A stretch of 31,917 nucleotides of DNA from UBA3210 sp963610315. Lineage in GTDB: Bacteria > Bacillota_I > Bacilli_A > RFN20 > CAG-449. Below, in pieces: positions 23,671-31,354 of this stretch. A program made the translations under genes and the position numbers. The notes under the pieces were generated by a model. It saw only the letters and a program-made list of their open reading frames with translations. It was not told the DNA's origin and did no database searches. The stretch is taken from assembly GCA_963610315.1 (NCBI GenBank), contig CAVDMV010000017.1, positions 1 to 31,917 of the forward strand. Direction: 5' to 3'. Numbering within the stretch: position 1 is the stretch's first letter; every line of letters starts with the position of its first letter.

Positions 23671-24618
23671 ATGAAGAAAATTCCAGTATTTTTTATAAAT
23701 GGTATGCTTGATTCAGGTAAATCAACCTTTATTATTGATACATTAAAGAGTGATCAACCTGAAGACGGAAAGTTAATGAAAACTTTACTTGTTTGTTGTG
23801 AACAAGGAGAAATCGAATATTCTAAAGAAATATTAACAAGCACAAATACCGAAATTATTTATTTTGAAAACGAAAGTGATTTTGATTATAAAGTTCTCGA
23901 TAAAGAAATTAAGAGAGTAAAACCAGATCGAATTGTCATTGAAATGAATGGTATGTGGGAATTAACTAAATTACAATTCCCAAGAAATATTGAAATTGTC
24001 CAAGTTGTTTCATTTATTGATGCAACTACATTTGGAGTTTATTTCAACAATATGAGACAAAAGTTCAATGATATGATTTCTAGAAGCCAAATTGTTTGCT
24101 TTACTAAACTTACTTCTAAAGATCAAATTGAACCTTATCAAACAGCTTTAAAATTAATTAATAATCGCTGCGCATATTATATTTTTGATGAAAATTTAAA
24201 AGCAAGCGATGCTTTTGAAGAACCTCTTCCATATGATATAGATGCACCAGTAATTAAGATTTCTGAAAAAGATTATCCAACTTTCTACGTTGATACTTTT
24301 GATCATAAAGAAAGATATGAAGGTAAAACTGTTGAATATGATGCGATGATTTTTATTACTGATAAATTACCTAGTAATCAATTTATCGCTGGAAGAATGA
24401 TTATGAATTGCTGCGCGAATGATGTTCAACTTTATGGCTTTCTTGCAAGTGACAATTTAGGAGTCAAATTAAAAAATAAATGTTGGGCACATATTGTTGC
24501 CAAAATATCATATGAATTCTCTGAAGAATATAATGAAGAAGAATTAATTTTAAATCCAATATCAATTACTTTAATTGATGGAAAAGGAAAAGAAGAAATA
24601 TTAAATATGACTGCATAG
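23671..24618 (+). CDS. CobW-like GTPase fused to a DUF1980/YcgQ-like C-terminal domain
   Basis: 315 residues. The N-terminal half follows the CobW plan: P-loop GMLDSGKST (11-19), CCEQGE (42-47) where CobW has ENEFGE, and IEMNG (90-94) where CobW has IEPSG. It lacks the CxCC motif, and the NKxD position reads FTKL. From about 205 on, the sequence (ITDKLPSNQFIAGR, then MNCCANDVQLYGFLAS at 245-260, then a WAHIVAKI strand) matches the C-terminal beta domain of YcgQ/TIGR03943 proteins, where the CC pair is conserved. The ATG at 23671 follows AGGTG closely; a GTG at 23665 is an alternative. YcgQ partners a permease in zinc-starvation regulons of bacilli, so a metal role is likely. Second gene of the operon. 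Confidence 0.75.
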   Translation: MKKIPVFFINGMLDSGKSTFIIDTLKSDQPEDGKLMKTLLVCCEQGEIEYSKEILTSTNTEIIYFENESDFDYKVLDKEIKRVKPDRIVIEMNGMWELTKLQFPRNIEIVQVVSFIDATTFGVYFNNMRQKFNDMISRSQIVCFTKLTSKDQIEPYQTALKLINNRCAYYIFDENLKASDAFEEPLPYDIDAPVIKISEKDYPTFYVDTFDHKERYEGKTVEYDAMIFITDKLPSNQFIAGRMIMNCCANDVQLYGFLASDNLGVKLKNKCWAHIVAKISYEFSEEYNEEELILNPISITLIDGKGKEEILNMTA

Positions 24619-24631
24619 AAAGGAGATAACT

Positions 24632-25447
24632 TTGGCTAAAGACATTAACAAAATTCATGACTATAAAAAGATTAAAGAACAAAAAGATTTAACTTTTAAT
24701 GGTATGAGCGCGACTGAATGGGCAAAGCATTCTAAGAGTGTTTATAAAGATATTCCTCCAATGAAGGAAAATGAACATTTTGATGAAATGAAAATCATTC
24801 CTTTAGAACTTATTGATCGTTTAATCAATATCTATTCTAAAGAAGAAGATAAGATTCTTGATCCATTTATGGGCTCTGGAACATCAATTATTTCTGGAAT
24901 TAGAAATAATAGATTTTGTTATGGCTTTGAAATAAACGAAAAGTACTTTAAATATGCAGAAAATAATATTATGTCTTCTCTTAACTTACTTGTTAATGGA
25001 GAATATCATATCTTTAATGAAGATTGTTTAGAAGGTTTAAAAAGATTAAATGAAGATGAAATTCAACTTACATTATCTTCATTAAGTTTACCTATTCATA
25101 AAAGAAAAAAGAAATATGAATACGATTTAAGGATATTTGATAATTTAACTTATGAAGAATATTTATCTCGCCTAGAAAATGTTTTAAGCGAAGTTTATCG
25201 TGTGACGAGAAAAAATGGTTATGTCGCCTTAATCGTTGAAGATTATCGTAATGTTAAGGATAATATTCCTTATGTTGAATTCCATTCTGATGTTGCAAAA
25301 ATTGGTCAAAAAGTTGGCTTACTTTATCAAGACGTCATCATTTATGATCATAATGACCAAAGAGGACTCTTACTTCAAGGATATCCTAATATCTTCTATG
25401 CAAATTTAAATCATGATTACATTGTGATTTTAAGAAAGGCTAAATAA
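24632..25447 (+). CDS. DNA-methyltransferase-like protein lacking the catalytic (D/S)PPY motif
   Basis: 271 residues with the Rossmann fold of N4-cytosine/N6-adenine DNA methyltransferases. The N-terminal block MSATEW plus the SAM-binding DPFMGSGTS (77-85) are clear, and the later segments (LTYEEYLSRLENVLSEVYR, a GYVALIVED strand, a C-terminal HDYIVILRK) align with active relatives. Where those carry TSPPY, this protein has SSLSLP (149-154), so base methylation is unlikely. No restriction gene is near. The start is a TTG six bases after AGGAG, 13 bases after the previous stop; hypB follows one base later. It may bind SAM or nucleic acid as a regulator, or have a new role with its metallochaperone neighbours (inference). 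Confidence 0.72.
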   Translation: MAKDINKIHDYKKIKEQKDLTFNGMSATEWAKHSKSVYKDIPPMKENEHFDEMKIIPLELIDRLINIYSKEEDKILDPFMGSGTSIISGIRNNRFCYGFEINEKYFKYAENNIMSSLNLLVNGEYHIFNEDCLEGLKRLNEDEIQLTLSSLSLPIHKRKKKYEYDLRIFDNLTYEEYLSRLENVLSEVYRVTRKNGYVALIVEDYRNVKDNIPYVEFHSDVAKIGQKVGLLYQDVIIYDHNDQRGLLLQGYPNIFYANLNHDYIVILRKAK

Positions 25448-25448
25448 A

Positions 25449-26126
25449 ATGGCAGGAACAACTAAAGTTATTGAAATAAATGAAAATGTTTACGCATCTA
25501 ATGATGCCTCCGCGGATTCATTAAGAAAATATTTAAAAGAACAAGGTGTTTACATGCTTAATTTTATGTCTTCACCTGGAAGCGGTAAAACTACTACATT
25601 AATAAAATTAATTAATGCTTTAAAAGATAAATATCATATCGCATTAATGAATGTTGATATTAAAACTAGTTTAGATGCGAATAAAATTGCGCTTAATACA
25701 GGTATTGATACCTTAAATATCAATAATGGAGGATTATGTCATATCGATGCAGATATGACTACTCGTGCGATAAAGAATATTGATTTAACTAATATTGATT
25801 TACTAATCTTAGAAAATATTGGTAATCTAGTTTGTCCGGCTGAATTTGATACAGGTGCGAATAAAAACGTCATGATTTTATCAATTCCAGAAGGTGATGA
25901 TAAACCATTAAAATATCCTTTAATGTTTTCCAAATGTGATTTAATTTTAATTAATAAAATTGATGTAATCGATTATTTTAATTTTGATTTTAATAAAGTA
26001 GATAAATATATTCACGACATTAATAAGAATGCAAAATTATTAAAAATATCCGCGAAAACTAACGAAGGTATTAATGAACTAGCATCGTTAATAAGTGAAG
26101 AAATAGAAAAAAATAAACTTAATTAA
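25449..26126 (+). CDS. hypB: HypB-type nickel metallochaperone GTPase
   Basis: 225 residues of the SIMIBI GTPase HypB: Walker A SPGSGKTTT (42-50), a metal-switch region with GGLCHIDADM (94-103), ENIGNLVCPAEFD (122-134), EGDDKPLKYP (148-157) and NKID (169-172). The G-domain metal ligands Cys97, His98 and Cys129 are kept; the N-terminal CxxCGC and any His-rich region are absent. HypB delivers nickel to NiFe hydrogenase with HypA, but no hyp or hydrogenase gene is in the window. It has AGAAAGG ten bases before the ATG and is the last gene of the four-gene operon. Confidence 0.9.
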   Translation: MAGTTKVIEINENVYASNDASADSLRKYLKEQGVYMLNFMSSPGSGKTTTLIKLINALKDKYHIALMNVDIKTSLDANKIALNTGIDTLNINNGGLCHIDADMTTRAIKNIDLTNIDLLILENIGNLVCPAEFDTGANKNVMILSIPEGDDKPLKYPLMFSKCDLILINKIDVIDYFNFDFNKVDKYIHDINKNAKLLKISAKTNEGINELASLISEEIEKNKLN

Positions 26127-26150
26127 TCACTCGTAGGAGTGATTTTTTTC
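26125..26150 (+). terminator. Rho-independent terminator of the cobW-hypB operon
   Basis: AATCACTC (26125-26132) and GAGTGATT (26137-26144) close a GTAG loop and run into seven T. Confidence 0.92.
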
Positions 26151-26153
26151 TAC

Positions 26154-26182
26154 AAAAAAACCTCTAGAATGAACTAGAGGTT
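26154..26182 (-). terminator. Rho-independent terminator of the nup operon
   Basis: AACCTCTAG (26159-26167) pairs with CTAGAGGTT (26174-26182). On the minus strand the stem is followed by a T run made by the A run at 26154-26160. Confidence 0.92.
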
Positions 26183-26190
26183 AATATGTT

Positions 26191-27168
26191 TTAACGATCT
26201 TCTCTAAAGTAAGATAAACCAAGTGAAGAAGGTGGTTGAACAGATTTTTTACCAATGATTGAAGTTACAATTAAGACGATAATGGTAACTAGATATGGTA
26301 ATAAAGCAATGAGATTCTTTTCAACAGTTGAAATACCAGTAATATAAGTAGGAAGAACATATAATAAACCAAATAATATACTTCCTCCAATTGCGATAAG
26401 TGGTTTCCAACATGAGAAGATAACTAAGGCTAAGGCTAACCATCCAAATGCTTGAATGGTAGAAGAATTTTCCCAGCTTCCTCCAACATATCCCATGACG
26501 TAATATAAACCACCGATTCCTGCAATTGAAGAACCGATAATAATCGCGGCATATTTATATTTACTTGTAGGGATACCCGCGGCATCCGCGGTGGCTGGAT
26601 TTTCTCCAACTGCACGTAAATTTAAACCAATACGAGATTTTTTGAGTAATAAATGCGCGGCAATGGATAGACCAATCGCGATAAATGCAACAAATGAATA
26701 ATTGATGAAGATATTACCAAATGAAGATAAATAATCACCAAATGGTGGATGATAATTAAATACTTTTGAAGCATAGGAGAAATTTGTTTTATTAACTCGA
26801 TCTGATAAGAAGAAATCGGTTACGCCAGCTCCAAATGTAGTTAAAGCTAAACCGGTAACATTTTGATTACCTTTAAGTGAAACACAAATAAAGGCATAAA
26901 TTAATCCTCCAAATGCTGAAAAGATAACGCTGAAGAGGAGGGAGAATAAAATAATTAAGAACCAAGAAGCATTTTCTGGATTAGAAGTATACCAACTCAT
27001 AACTATTGATATACCAATACATCCTCCGAGAGTACCCATACACATAATGCCAGGAATACCTAAATTTAAGTGACCAGCTTTTTCAGTGATAGTTTCACCT
27101 AAACAACCATATAAGAAGACAATAGCAATCGCGATTGCACTAGGTAAAATAGTATTAAAGAATTGCAT
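26191..27168 (-). CDS. nupQ: Nucleoside ABC transporter permease (NupQ type)
   Basis: 325 residues and about ten membrane helices; second permease of a BMP-type importer for purine nucleosides. ITEKAGHLNLGIPGIMCMG near the N terminus and GENPATADAAGIPTSKYK in the middle are the family signatures. The ribosome site AGGAGG lies inside the end of the preceding permease gene, with one base between stop and start. The role as a nucleoside rather than sugar transporter rests on the operon and the upstream purine riboswitch. Confidence 0.88.
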   Translation of the reverse strand: MQFFNTILPSAIAIAIVFLYGCLGETITEKAGHLNLGIPGIMCMGTLGGCIGISIVMSWYTSNPENASWFLIILFSLLFSVIFSAFGGLIYAFICVSLKGNQNVTGLALTTFGAGVTDFFLSDRVNKTNFSYASKVFNYHPPFGDYLSSFGNIFINYSFVAFIAIGLSIAAHLLLKKSRIGLNLRAVGENPATADAAGIPTSKYKYAAIIIGSSIAGIGGLYYVMGYVGGSWENSSTIQAFGWLALALVIFSCWKPLIAIGGSILFGLLYVLPTYITGISTVEKNLIALLPYLVTIIVLIVTSIIGKKSVQPPSSLGLSYFREDR

Positions 27169-27169
27169 A

Positions 27170-28294
27170 TTATTTTACCTCCTTAGTTAATTCTTTGTTA
27201 GAAGGAACTTCATCAACTTTCTTTTCTTTTTTTCTAAAGATAACTTTATAATTTACAAAGAATTCAAAAGCGATAATTAAGAAATACATGACGCCGAGAA
27301 CGATTTGACCACCGGCTGTTGAAGTAATACCAAATGTTGTTTGAACTTGTGACATACCTCTATTTAAGAAAGTAATTAAGAATGAGGTTAATAACATATA
27401 TAATGGATTAAATTGACCTAACCAAGTCGCCATAATAGCTGTAAAACCTAAGTTATTCGCCGAATTTGTAGTAATAGAGAAATCAATACTACCTGCGATT
27501 AATAAACCGACTAGTCCTGAGATAGCCCCAGAAAGAATTAATGTTCTAATAATAACTTTTTTAACATTAATACCGACGTAACGCGCAGTATTTTTTGATT
27601 CACCAACAACCGCGAGTTCATAACCGTGTTTTGTATATTTTAAATAGACAAACATGATTCCTAACATGATTAAGCTAATGATGATAGGTAAGACATATTC
27701 ATTACCGATAACAGGTAAATGACCATATTGAATTTGAGGAAGAGTTTGTGATCCGTTTTTAACAGCTATCGCTAAAAAGACTGAAACAAGTCCGACTGCA
27801 ATATAATTTAACATTAATGTAAATAGAGATTCGTTTGTATTAAAATAAGCTTTAAAGATGGCAGGAATTACGGCCCATATGATTCCTAAACCAACAGAAG
27901 CAATAATCATACAAATAATAATGATTGGATTAGGAACGCCTGCTGCACCCATATAATACATACAAATAATCGCGCCTAGACAACTCATTAAGATTTGTCC
28001 GTTTCCTCCTAGATTCCAATACTTCATTTTAAATGCTGGAACTAAGCTTAATCCAACAAGTAATAATAAAGATAATTCTCTTAACATTCTCCAAACTCTT
28101 TTTGGAGTACCAAAGTTTCCAGCGAATAATTCACCAATTACTTCAATTGGATTCGCTCCACAAATACTTAACATGAATAAGCAACAAAAGAGAAAACCTA
28201 AAATGATGGATGTAGATTTAATAATTAATAACTTTTTAAAATTTAAATCTGTTCTTTTAATAACGTGGAACAAAGGTTCTTTTTTTTCAGCCAT
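27170..28294 (-). CDS. nupP: Nucleoside ABC transporter permease (NupP type)
   Basis: 374 residues and about ten membrane helices; first permease of the BMP-type importer. KMKYWNLGGNGQILMSCLGA and the GESKNTARYVGINVKK loop are typical of the BPD_transp_2 family. The start is one base from the nupO stop and shares an 18-base junction sequence with the nupP/nupQ boundary. Confidence 0.88.
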   Translation of the reverse strand: MAEKKEPLFHVIKRTDLNFKKLLIIKSTSIILGFLFCCLFMLSICGANPIEVIGELFAGNFGTPKRVWRMLRELSLLLLVGLSLVPAFKMKYWNLGGNGQILMSCLGAIICMYYMGAAGVPNPIIIICMIIASVGLGIIWAVIPAIFKAYFNTNESLFTLMLNYIAVGLVSVFLAIAVKNGSQTLPQIQYGHLPVIGNEYVLPIIISLIMLGIMFVYLKYTKHGYELAVVGESKNTARYVGINVKKVIIRTLILSGAISGLVGLLIAGSIDFSITTNSANNLGFTAIMATWLGQFNPLYMLLTSFLITFLNRGMSQVQTTFGITSTAGGQIVLGVMYFLIIAFEFFVNYKVIFRKKEKKVDEVPSNKELTKEVK

Positions 28295-28295
28295 A

Positions 28296-29840
28296 TTATT
28301 TTACCTCCTCACTTAAGTTAGTCATTAAATAACCAACTTTTTCTTTTGTTGTTGTTCTTGCATTGAGAATGCCATTTACTTTTCCTTGGCATAAGACGAT
28401 AATTCGATCGCATAAAGCTAAGATAACATCAAGGTCTTCACCGACATAAATGACAGAAGCACCATTTCTTTTTTGTTCATCGAGTAAATTATAGATTAAA
28501 TATGATGAATTAATATCTAGTCCTCTAACTGGATAAGCACACATTAAGACTTTTGGTGAAGAAGCAATTTCTCGACCAACTAATAATTTTTGTACATTAC
28601 CTCCAGATAATTTTCTAATTGGTACATATTCATTTTCAGTTTTAACATCTAAATCATGAATAGTTTTTAAAGCAAGTTCTTGAGGATTATGACGGTTAAC
28701 AAACCAGTTATGACCTTTTCTAAAACTTCTTAATAACATATTATCAATAATAGACATATTGCCAACTAACCCCATGCCTAAACGATCTTCTGGAACGAAA
28801 GATAATCTAACGCCTAGTTCACGAATTTGACGTGGTGATTTATTTCTTAAATCGACTTTTTCATCGTTTTTATCTGGGTCGAAATAAGCAATATCACCAG
28901 ATTCAAGTTTTAATAATCCAGCGATTGATTCAAGAATTTCTTTTTGTCCTGAACCTGAAATTCCGGCGATACCAAGAATTTCGCCACTTTTCGCGACAAA
29001 TGAGACATTATCTAAAACTAAACGACCTTCTGAATTTCGATAAGATAAATTATTGACTAATAAACGATTTGTAGCATTAGTTACTTCACTACGAGCAATA
29101 TTGAGTTCAACTTTTTTACCAACCATCATTTCAGTTAATTCATCTTCAGTTGTTTCTTTAGTCTTGACAGTCGCGATATATTCACCTTTTCTTAAAACAA
29201 TTACGCGAGAAGAGATTTCCATAACTTCATTTAATTTATGAGTAATGATAATAATAGATTTACCATCTTCTTTCATGTTTCTTAAAATTTGAAATAATTT
29301 AGTAATTTCTAATGGGGTTAATACCGCGGTAGGTTCATCTAAAATAAGAACATCCGCGCCTCGATAGAGAACTTTAATAATTTCTAAAGTTTGCTTTTCA
29401 GAAACTGACATATTATAGACTTTTTCATCCAAATCGAGAACAAAGCCGTATTTTTTTAATATTTCTTGTACGATTATTCTTGCGTTTTTTAATTTCGCTC
29501 TTTCTTTATCTTTAATACCTAAGACGATATTTTCTAAAGCAGTGAATGTATCAATTAATTTAAAGTGTTGATAAACCATACCAATACCATAATTAAATGC
29601 ATCACGTGGTGAAAGGATGTTAACGACATTACCATGAACTAATATTTGGCCTTCATCTTGACGATAAATTCCGGAAAGGATATTCATTAATGTTGTTTTA
29701 CCAGAACCATTTTCGCCTAGTAACGCGACAATTTCACCTTGATAAATATCAAAAGAGATGTTTTTATTCGCAACATTAGATCCAAATCTTTTAGTAATAT
29801 TCATAAAAGAGATATTAACATTGTTTTTATTTTCTTCCAT
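28296..29840 (-). CDS. nupO: Nucleoside ABC transporter ATP-binding protein (NupO type, two ATPase domains)
   Basis: 514 residues with two tandem ATPase domains, as in sugar and nucleoside importers. Domain one has Walker A GENGSGKTT (42-50), signature MSVSEKQ and Walker B VLILDEPTA. Domain two has a degenerate Walker A (GISGSGQKE), signature LSGGNVQK and a Walker B ending in AYPVRGLD, typical of this family, where the second site is not fully canonical. AAAGGAG precedes the ATG. A strong hairpin separates it from the binding-protein gene. Confidence 0.9.
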   Translation of the reverse strand: MEENKNNVNISFMNITKRFGSNVANKNISFDIYQGEIVALLGENGSGKTTLMNILSGIYRQDEGQILVHGNVVNILSPRDAFNYGIGMVYQHFKLIDTFTALENIVLGIKDKERAKLKNARIIVQEILKKYGFVLDLDEKVYNMSVSEKQTLEIIKVLYRGADVLILDEPTAVLTPLEITKLFQILRNMKEDGKSIIIITHKLNEVMEISSRVIVLRKGEYIATVKTKETTEDELTEMMVGKKVELNIARSEVTNATNRLLVNNLSYRNSEGRLVLDNVSFVAKSGEILGIAGISGSGQKEILESIAGLLKLESGDIAYFDPDKNDEKVDLRNKSPRQIRELGVRLSFVPEDRLGMGLVGNMSIIDNMLLRSFRKGHNWFVNRHNPQELALKTIHDLDVKTENEYVPIRKLSGGNVQKLLVGREIASSPKVLMCAYPVRGLDINSSYLIYNLLDEQKRNGASVIYVGEDLDVILALCDRIIVLCQGKVNGILNARTTTKEKVGYLMTNLSEEVK

Positions 29841-29865
29841 TGATAGACTCCTTTAAAAGTAAATA

Positions 29866-29890
29866 CCCAAGAGCTTATTAAGCCCTTGGG
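29866..29890 (-). terminator. Hairpin between the binding-protein gene and nupO (attenuating or stabilising)
   Basis: On the minus strand CCCAAGGGCT pairs with AGCTCTTGGG, ten pairs with one G-U, around a five-base loop. Only a broken T stretch follows, so it probably lets part of the transcription through and protects the 3' end of the binding-protein mRNA. Confidence 0.6.
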
Positions 29891-29908
29891 CATAGATATT
29901 TAATTTAA

Positions 29909-31120
29909 TTAGTTACCAGAACTTAATTCAGTAATACCATCGATTTTAACATCGAAATATGGTGCAGAACGATATTCTGATTCAGCAAAATATGTAACAC
30001 CATTTTCTGTTTTAATAACTTCTGTATCAGGTGTATATTTGTCATCTGTATCAACATCAGCTTTATATGATGTTAAATGTTTTCCATCGACAGTGAATTT
30101 AGAACAATCGAATACTTTTAAAGAACCATCTTTAAGTTTTGTATGAACTTCATTTAATTTTGTTTCTGTGCCAGCTACTGCTGCTTTAGAACCAGGAGCA
30201 ACTAAGCAAACAGAACCATCATAAATTGATGAACCTAATGTACCTGTGTAATCAGTAGGAATTTCTGTACCATTTTTAACTGCATCAATGCAAAGTTCAA
30301 AATATGGTTGCCAATTAATTTTACTTGAAATGACATATGTATTTGGGCCAGCACTTTCTGTTGAACCATTATATGAGATATTTGGAACACCTGCTTCTTC
30401 ACAAGCTGTAGGAGCGCCTAATGAGTCTGCGTGTTGAGAAATGATAGAGCAACCTCTATTAATTAATGATTTAGCTGCGTTCTTTTCTGCAGTTTCATCA
30501 TACCATGAGTTAGTATAAGAGACTTCCATTTTAACATCAGAAACAATTGATTGAACGCCTAAGAAATATGATGTATAACCAGATACGACTTCTGCATATG
30601 GGAAAGCACCAACATAACCAATTTTCTTAGATGTTGTTGCATCTTTAGAAATCATATCTTGTAATTTTAAACCAGCTGCGACACCTGCAAGATATCTACC
30701 TTCGTAAATAGATGCGAATGCGTTGTGGAAATTAGAAACTTTTTCTGTATGAGCCATTGTACCAGTTGCATGACCAAATTGGACATCACTAGCTTTTTTT
30801 GCTGATGCGAGTAAATGAGATTCATGACCAAATGAATCAGCAAAAATGAACTTACAACCTTGATCTACTAAATCATCTGCTTCTTCAGTAACTTTTGCAC
30901 TTTCAGGAATACCTGTTTTGATGATTGCTGTGACACCCTTTGCGTCACATGCTGCATTAAATGCATCAATGAAGTTTTTATCATATGTAGAGTTTGAATC
31001 GTGTAAAGCGATTAAACCAACTTTGATATTGCCGTTACCTGAATTACAGCTAGCTAATGAGACTGCACCAGTAACAGAAAGTAATGAAACTAGTAAGATC
31101 GTTTTGAGCGTGTTTTTCAT
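29909..31120 (-). CDS. bmpA: BMP-family nucleoside-binding lipoprotein
   Basis: 403-residue extracellular receptor (NupN/BmpA type). The signal segment ends in the lipobox LASC (C25). The mature part is a two-lobed periplasmic-binding-protein fold with DQGCKFIFADSFGH, YEGRYLAGVAAGL and KKIGYVGAFPYAEV, as in purine-nucleoside receptors. AAGGAG precedes the ATG. It is the first gene of the importer operon and is preceded by a guanine-class riboswitch, which supports a purine ligand. The intercistronic hairpin downstream would let it be made in excess over the membrane parts, as usual for binding proteins. Confidence 0.9.
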   Translation of the reverse strand: MKNTLKTILLVSLLSVTGAVSLASCNSGNGNIKVGLIALHDSNSTYDKNFIDAFNAACDAKGVTAIIKTGIPESAKVTEEADDLVDQGCKFIFADSFGHESHLLASAKKASDVQFGHATGTMAHTEKVSNFHNAFASIYEGRYLAGVAAGLKLQDMISKDATTSKKIGYVGAFPYAEVVSGYTSYFLGVQSIVSDVKMEVSYTNSWYDETAEKNAAKSLINRGCSIISQHADSLGAPTACEEAGVPNISYNGSTESAGPNTYVISSKINWQPYFELCIDAVKNGTEIPTDYTGTLGSSIYDGSVCLVAPGSKAAVAGTETKLNEVHTKLKDGSLKVFDCSKFTVDGKHLTSYKADVDTDDKYTPDTEVIKTENGVTYFAESEYRSAPYFDVKIDGITELSSGN

Positions 31121-31150
31121 ATATTATTTCTTTCTCCTTTTTTCCTAAAA

Positions 31151-31200
31151 GCAAAAAGAAAGTCTATTATAAAGACATATTCATACGATATATTGACTTT
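31151..31200 (-). terminator. Probable riboswitch expression platform (intrinsic terminator)
   Basis: On the minus strand AAAGTC (31200-31195) can pair with GACTTT (31164-31159), which is followed by CTTTTTG. TCGTA within the intervening loop can instead pair with the TACGA of the aptamer's closing 3' arm, giving a competing structure. The same 3' arm, AGACTTTC on the minus strand, is also complementary over eight bases to GAAAGTCT inside the aptamer. The alternatives fit transcription control, though the sign is not certain. Confidence 0.55.
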
Positions 31201-31201
31201 A

Positions 31202-31266
31202 TTCGTAGTGCTGAATTATACGGTTCAGCGTAGAGACTTTCCCACCAATTAGGGTAATTATACGAA
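31202..31266 (-). promoter_or_regulatory. Guanine-class purine riboswitch aptamer
   Basis: Read on the minus strand. P1 is TTCGTA/TACGAA and the junction TATAAT follows at once. Next come a CCC/GGG P2 with a loop holding GG, then GTCTCTAC (consensus GTTTCTAC with one change at the tolerant flipped-out base), then P3 GCTGAA/TTCAGC with a CCGTATAA loop whose CC can pair with the P2-loop GG, then ACTACGAA. The C in ACTA is the specificity base that pairs with guanine or hypoxanthine; adenine switches have U there. The P2 stem is short and has an A-A mismatch. It lies between xpt and the binding-protein gene. Confidence 0.88.
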
Positions 31267-31354
31267 ATTGCCGACTATCATCGACAAGTTAAATATAAGG
31301 TATTTTTTCTCTAAATAATAGACTTAAATTTATGAAAGCGATTTCACAATATTT

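Noticed and set aside
28832..29241. Small plus-strand open frames opposite nupO
   Set aside because: No ribosome sites and low-complexity products; they lie wholly antisense to a well-supported gene.
31247..31262. TATAAT at the right end of the nup leader as a promoter -10
   Set aside because: On the minus strand it is the conserved first junction of the purine aptamer, and no -35 lies at a suitable distance (TTGTCG is 19 bases away).
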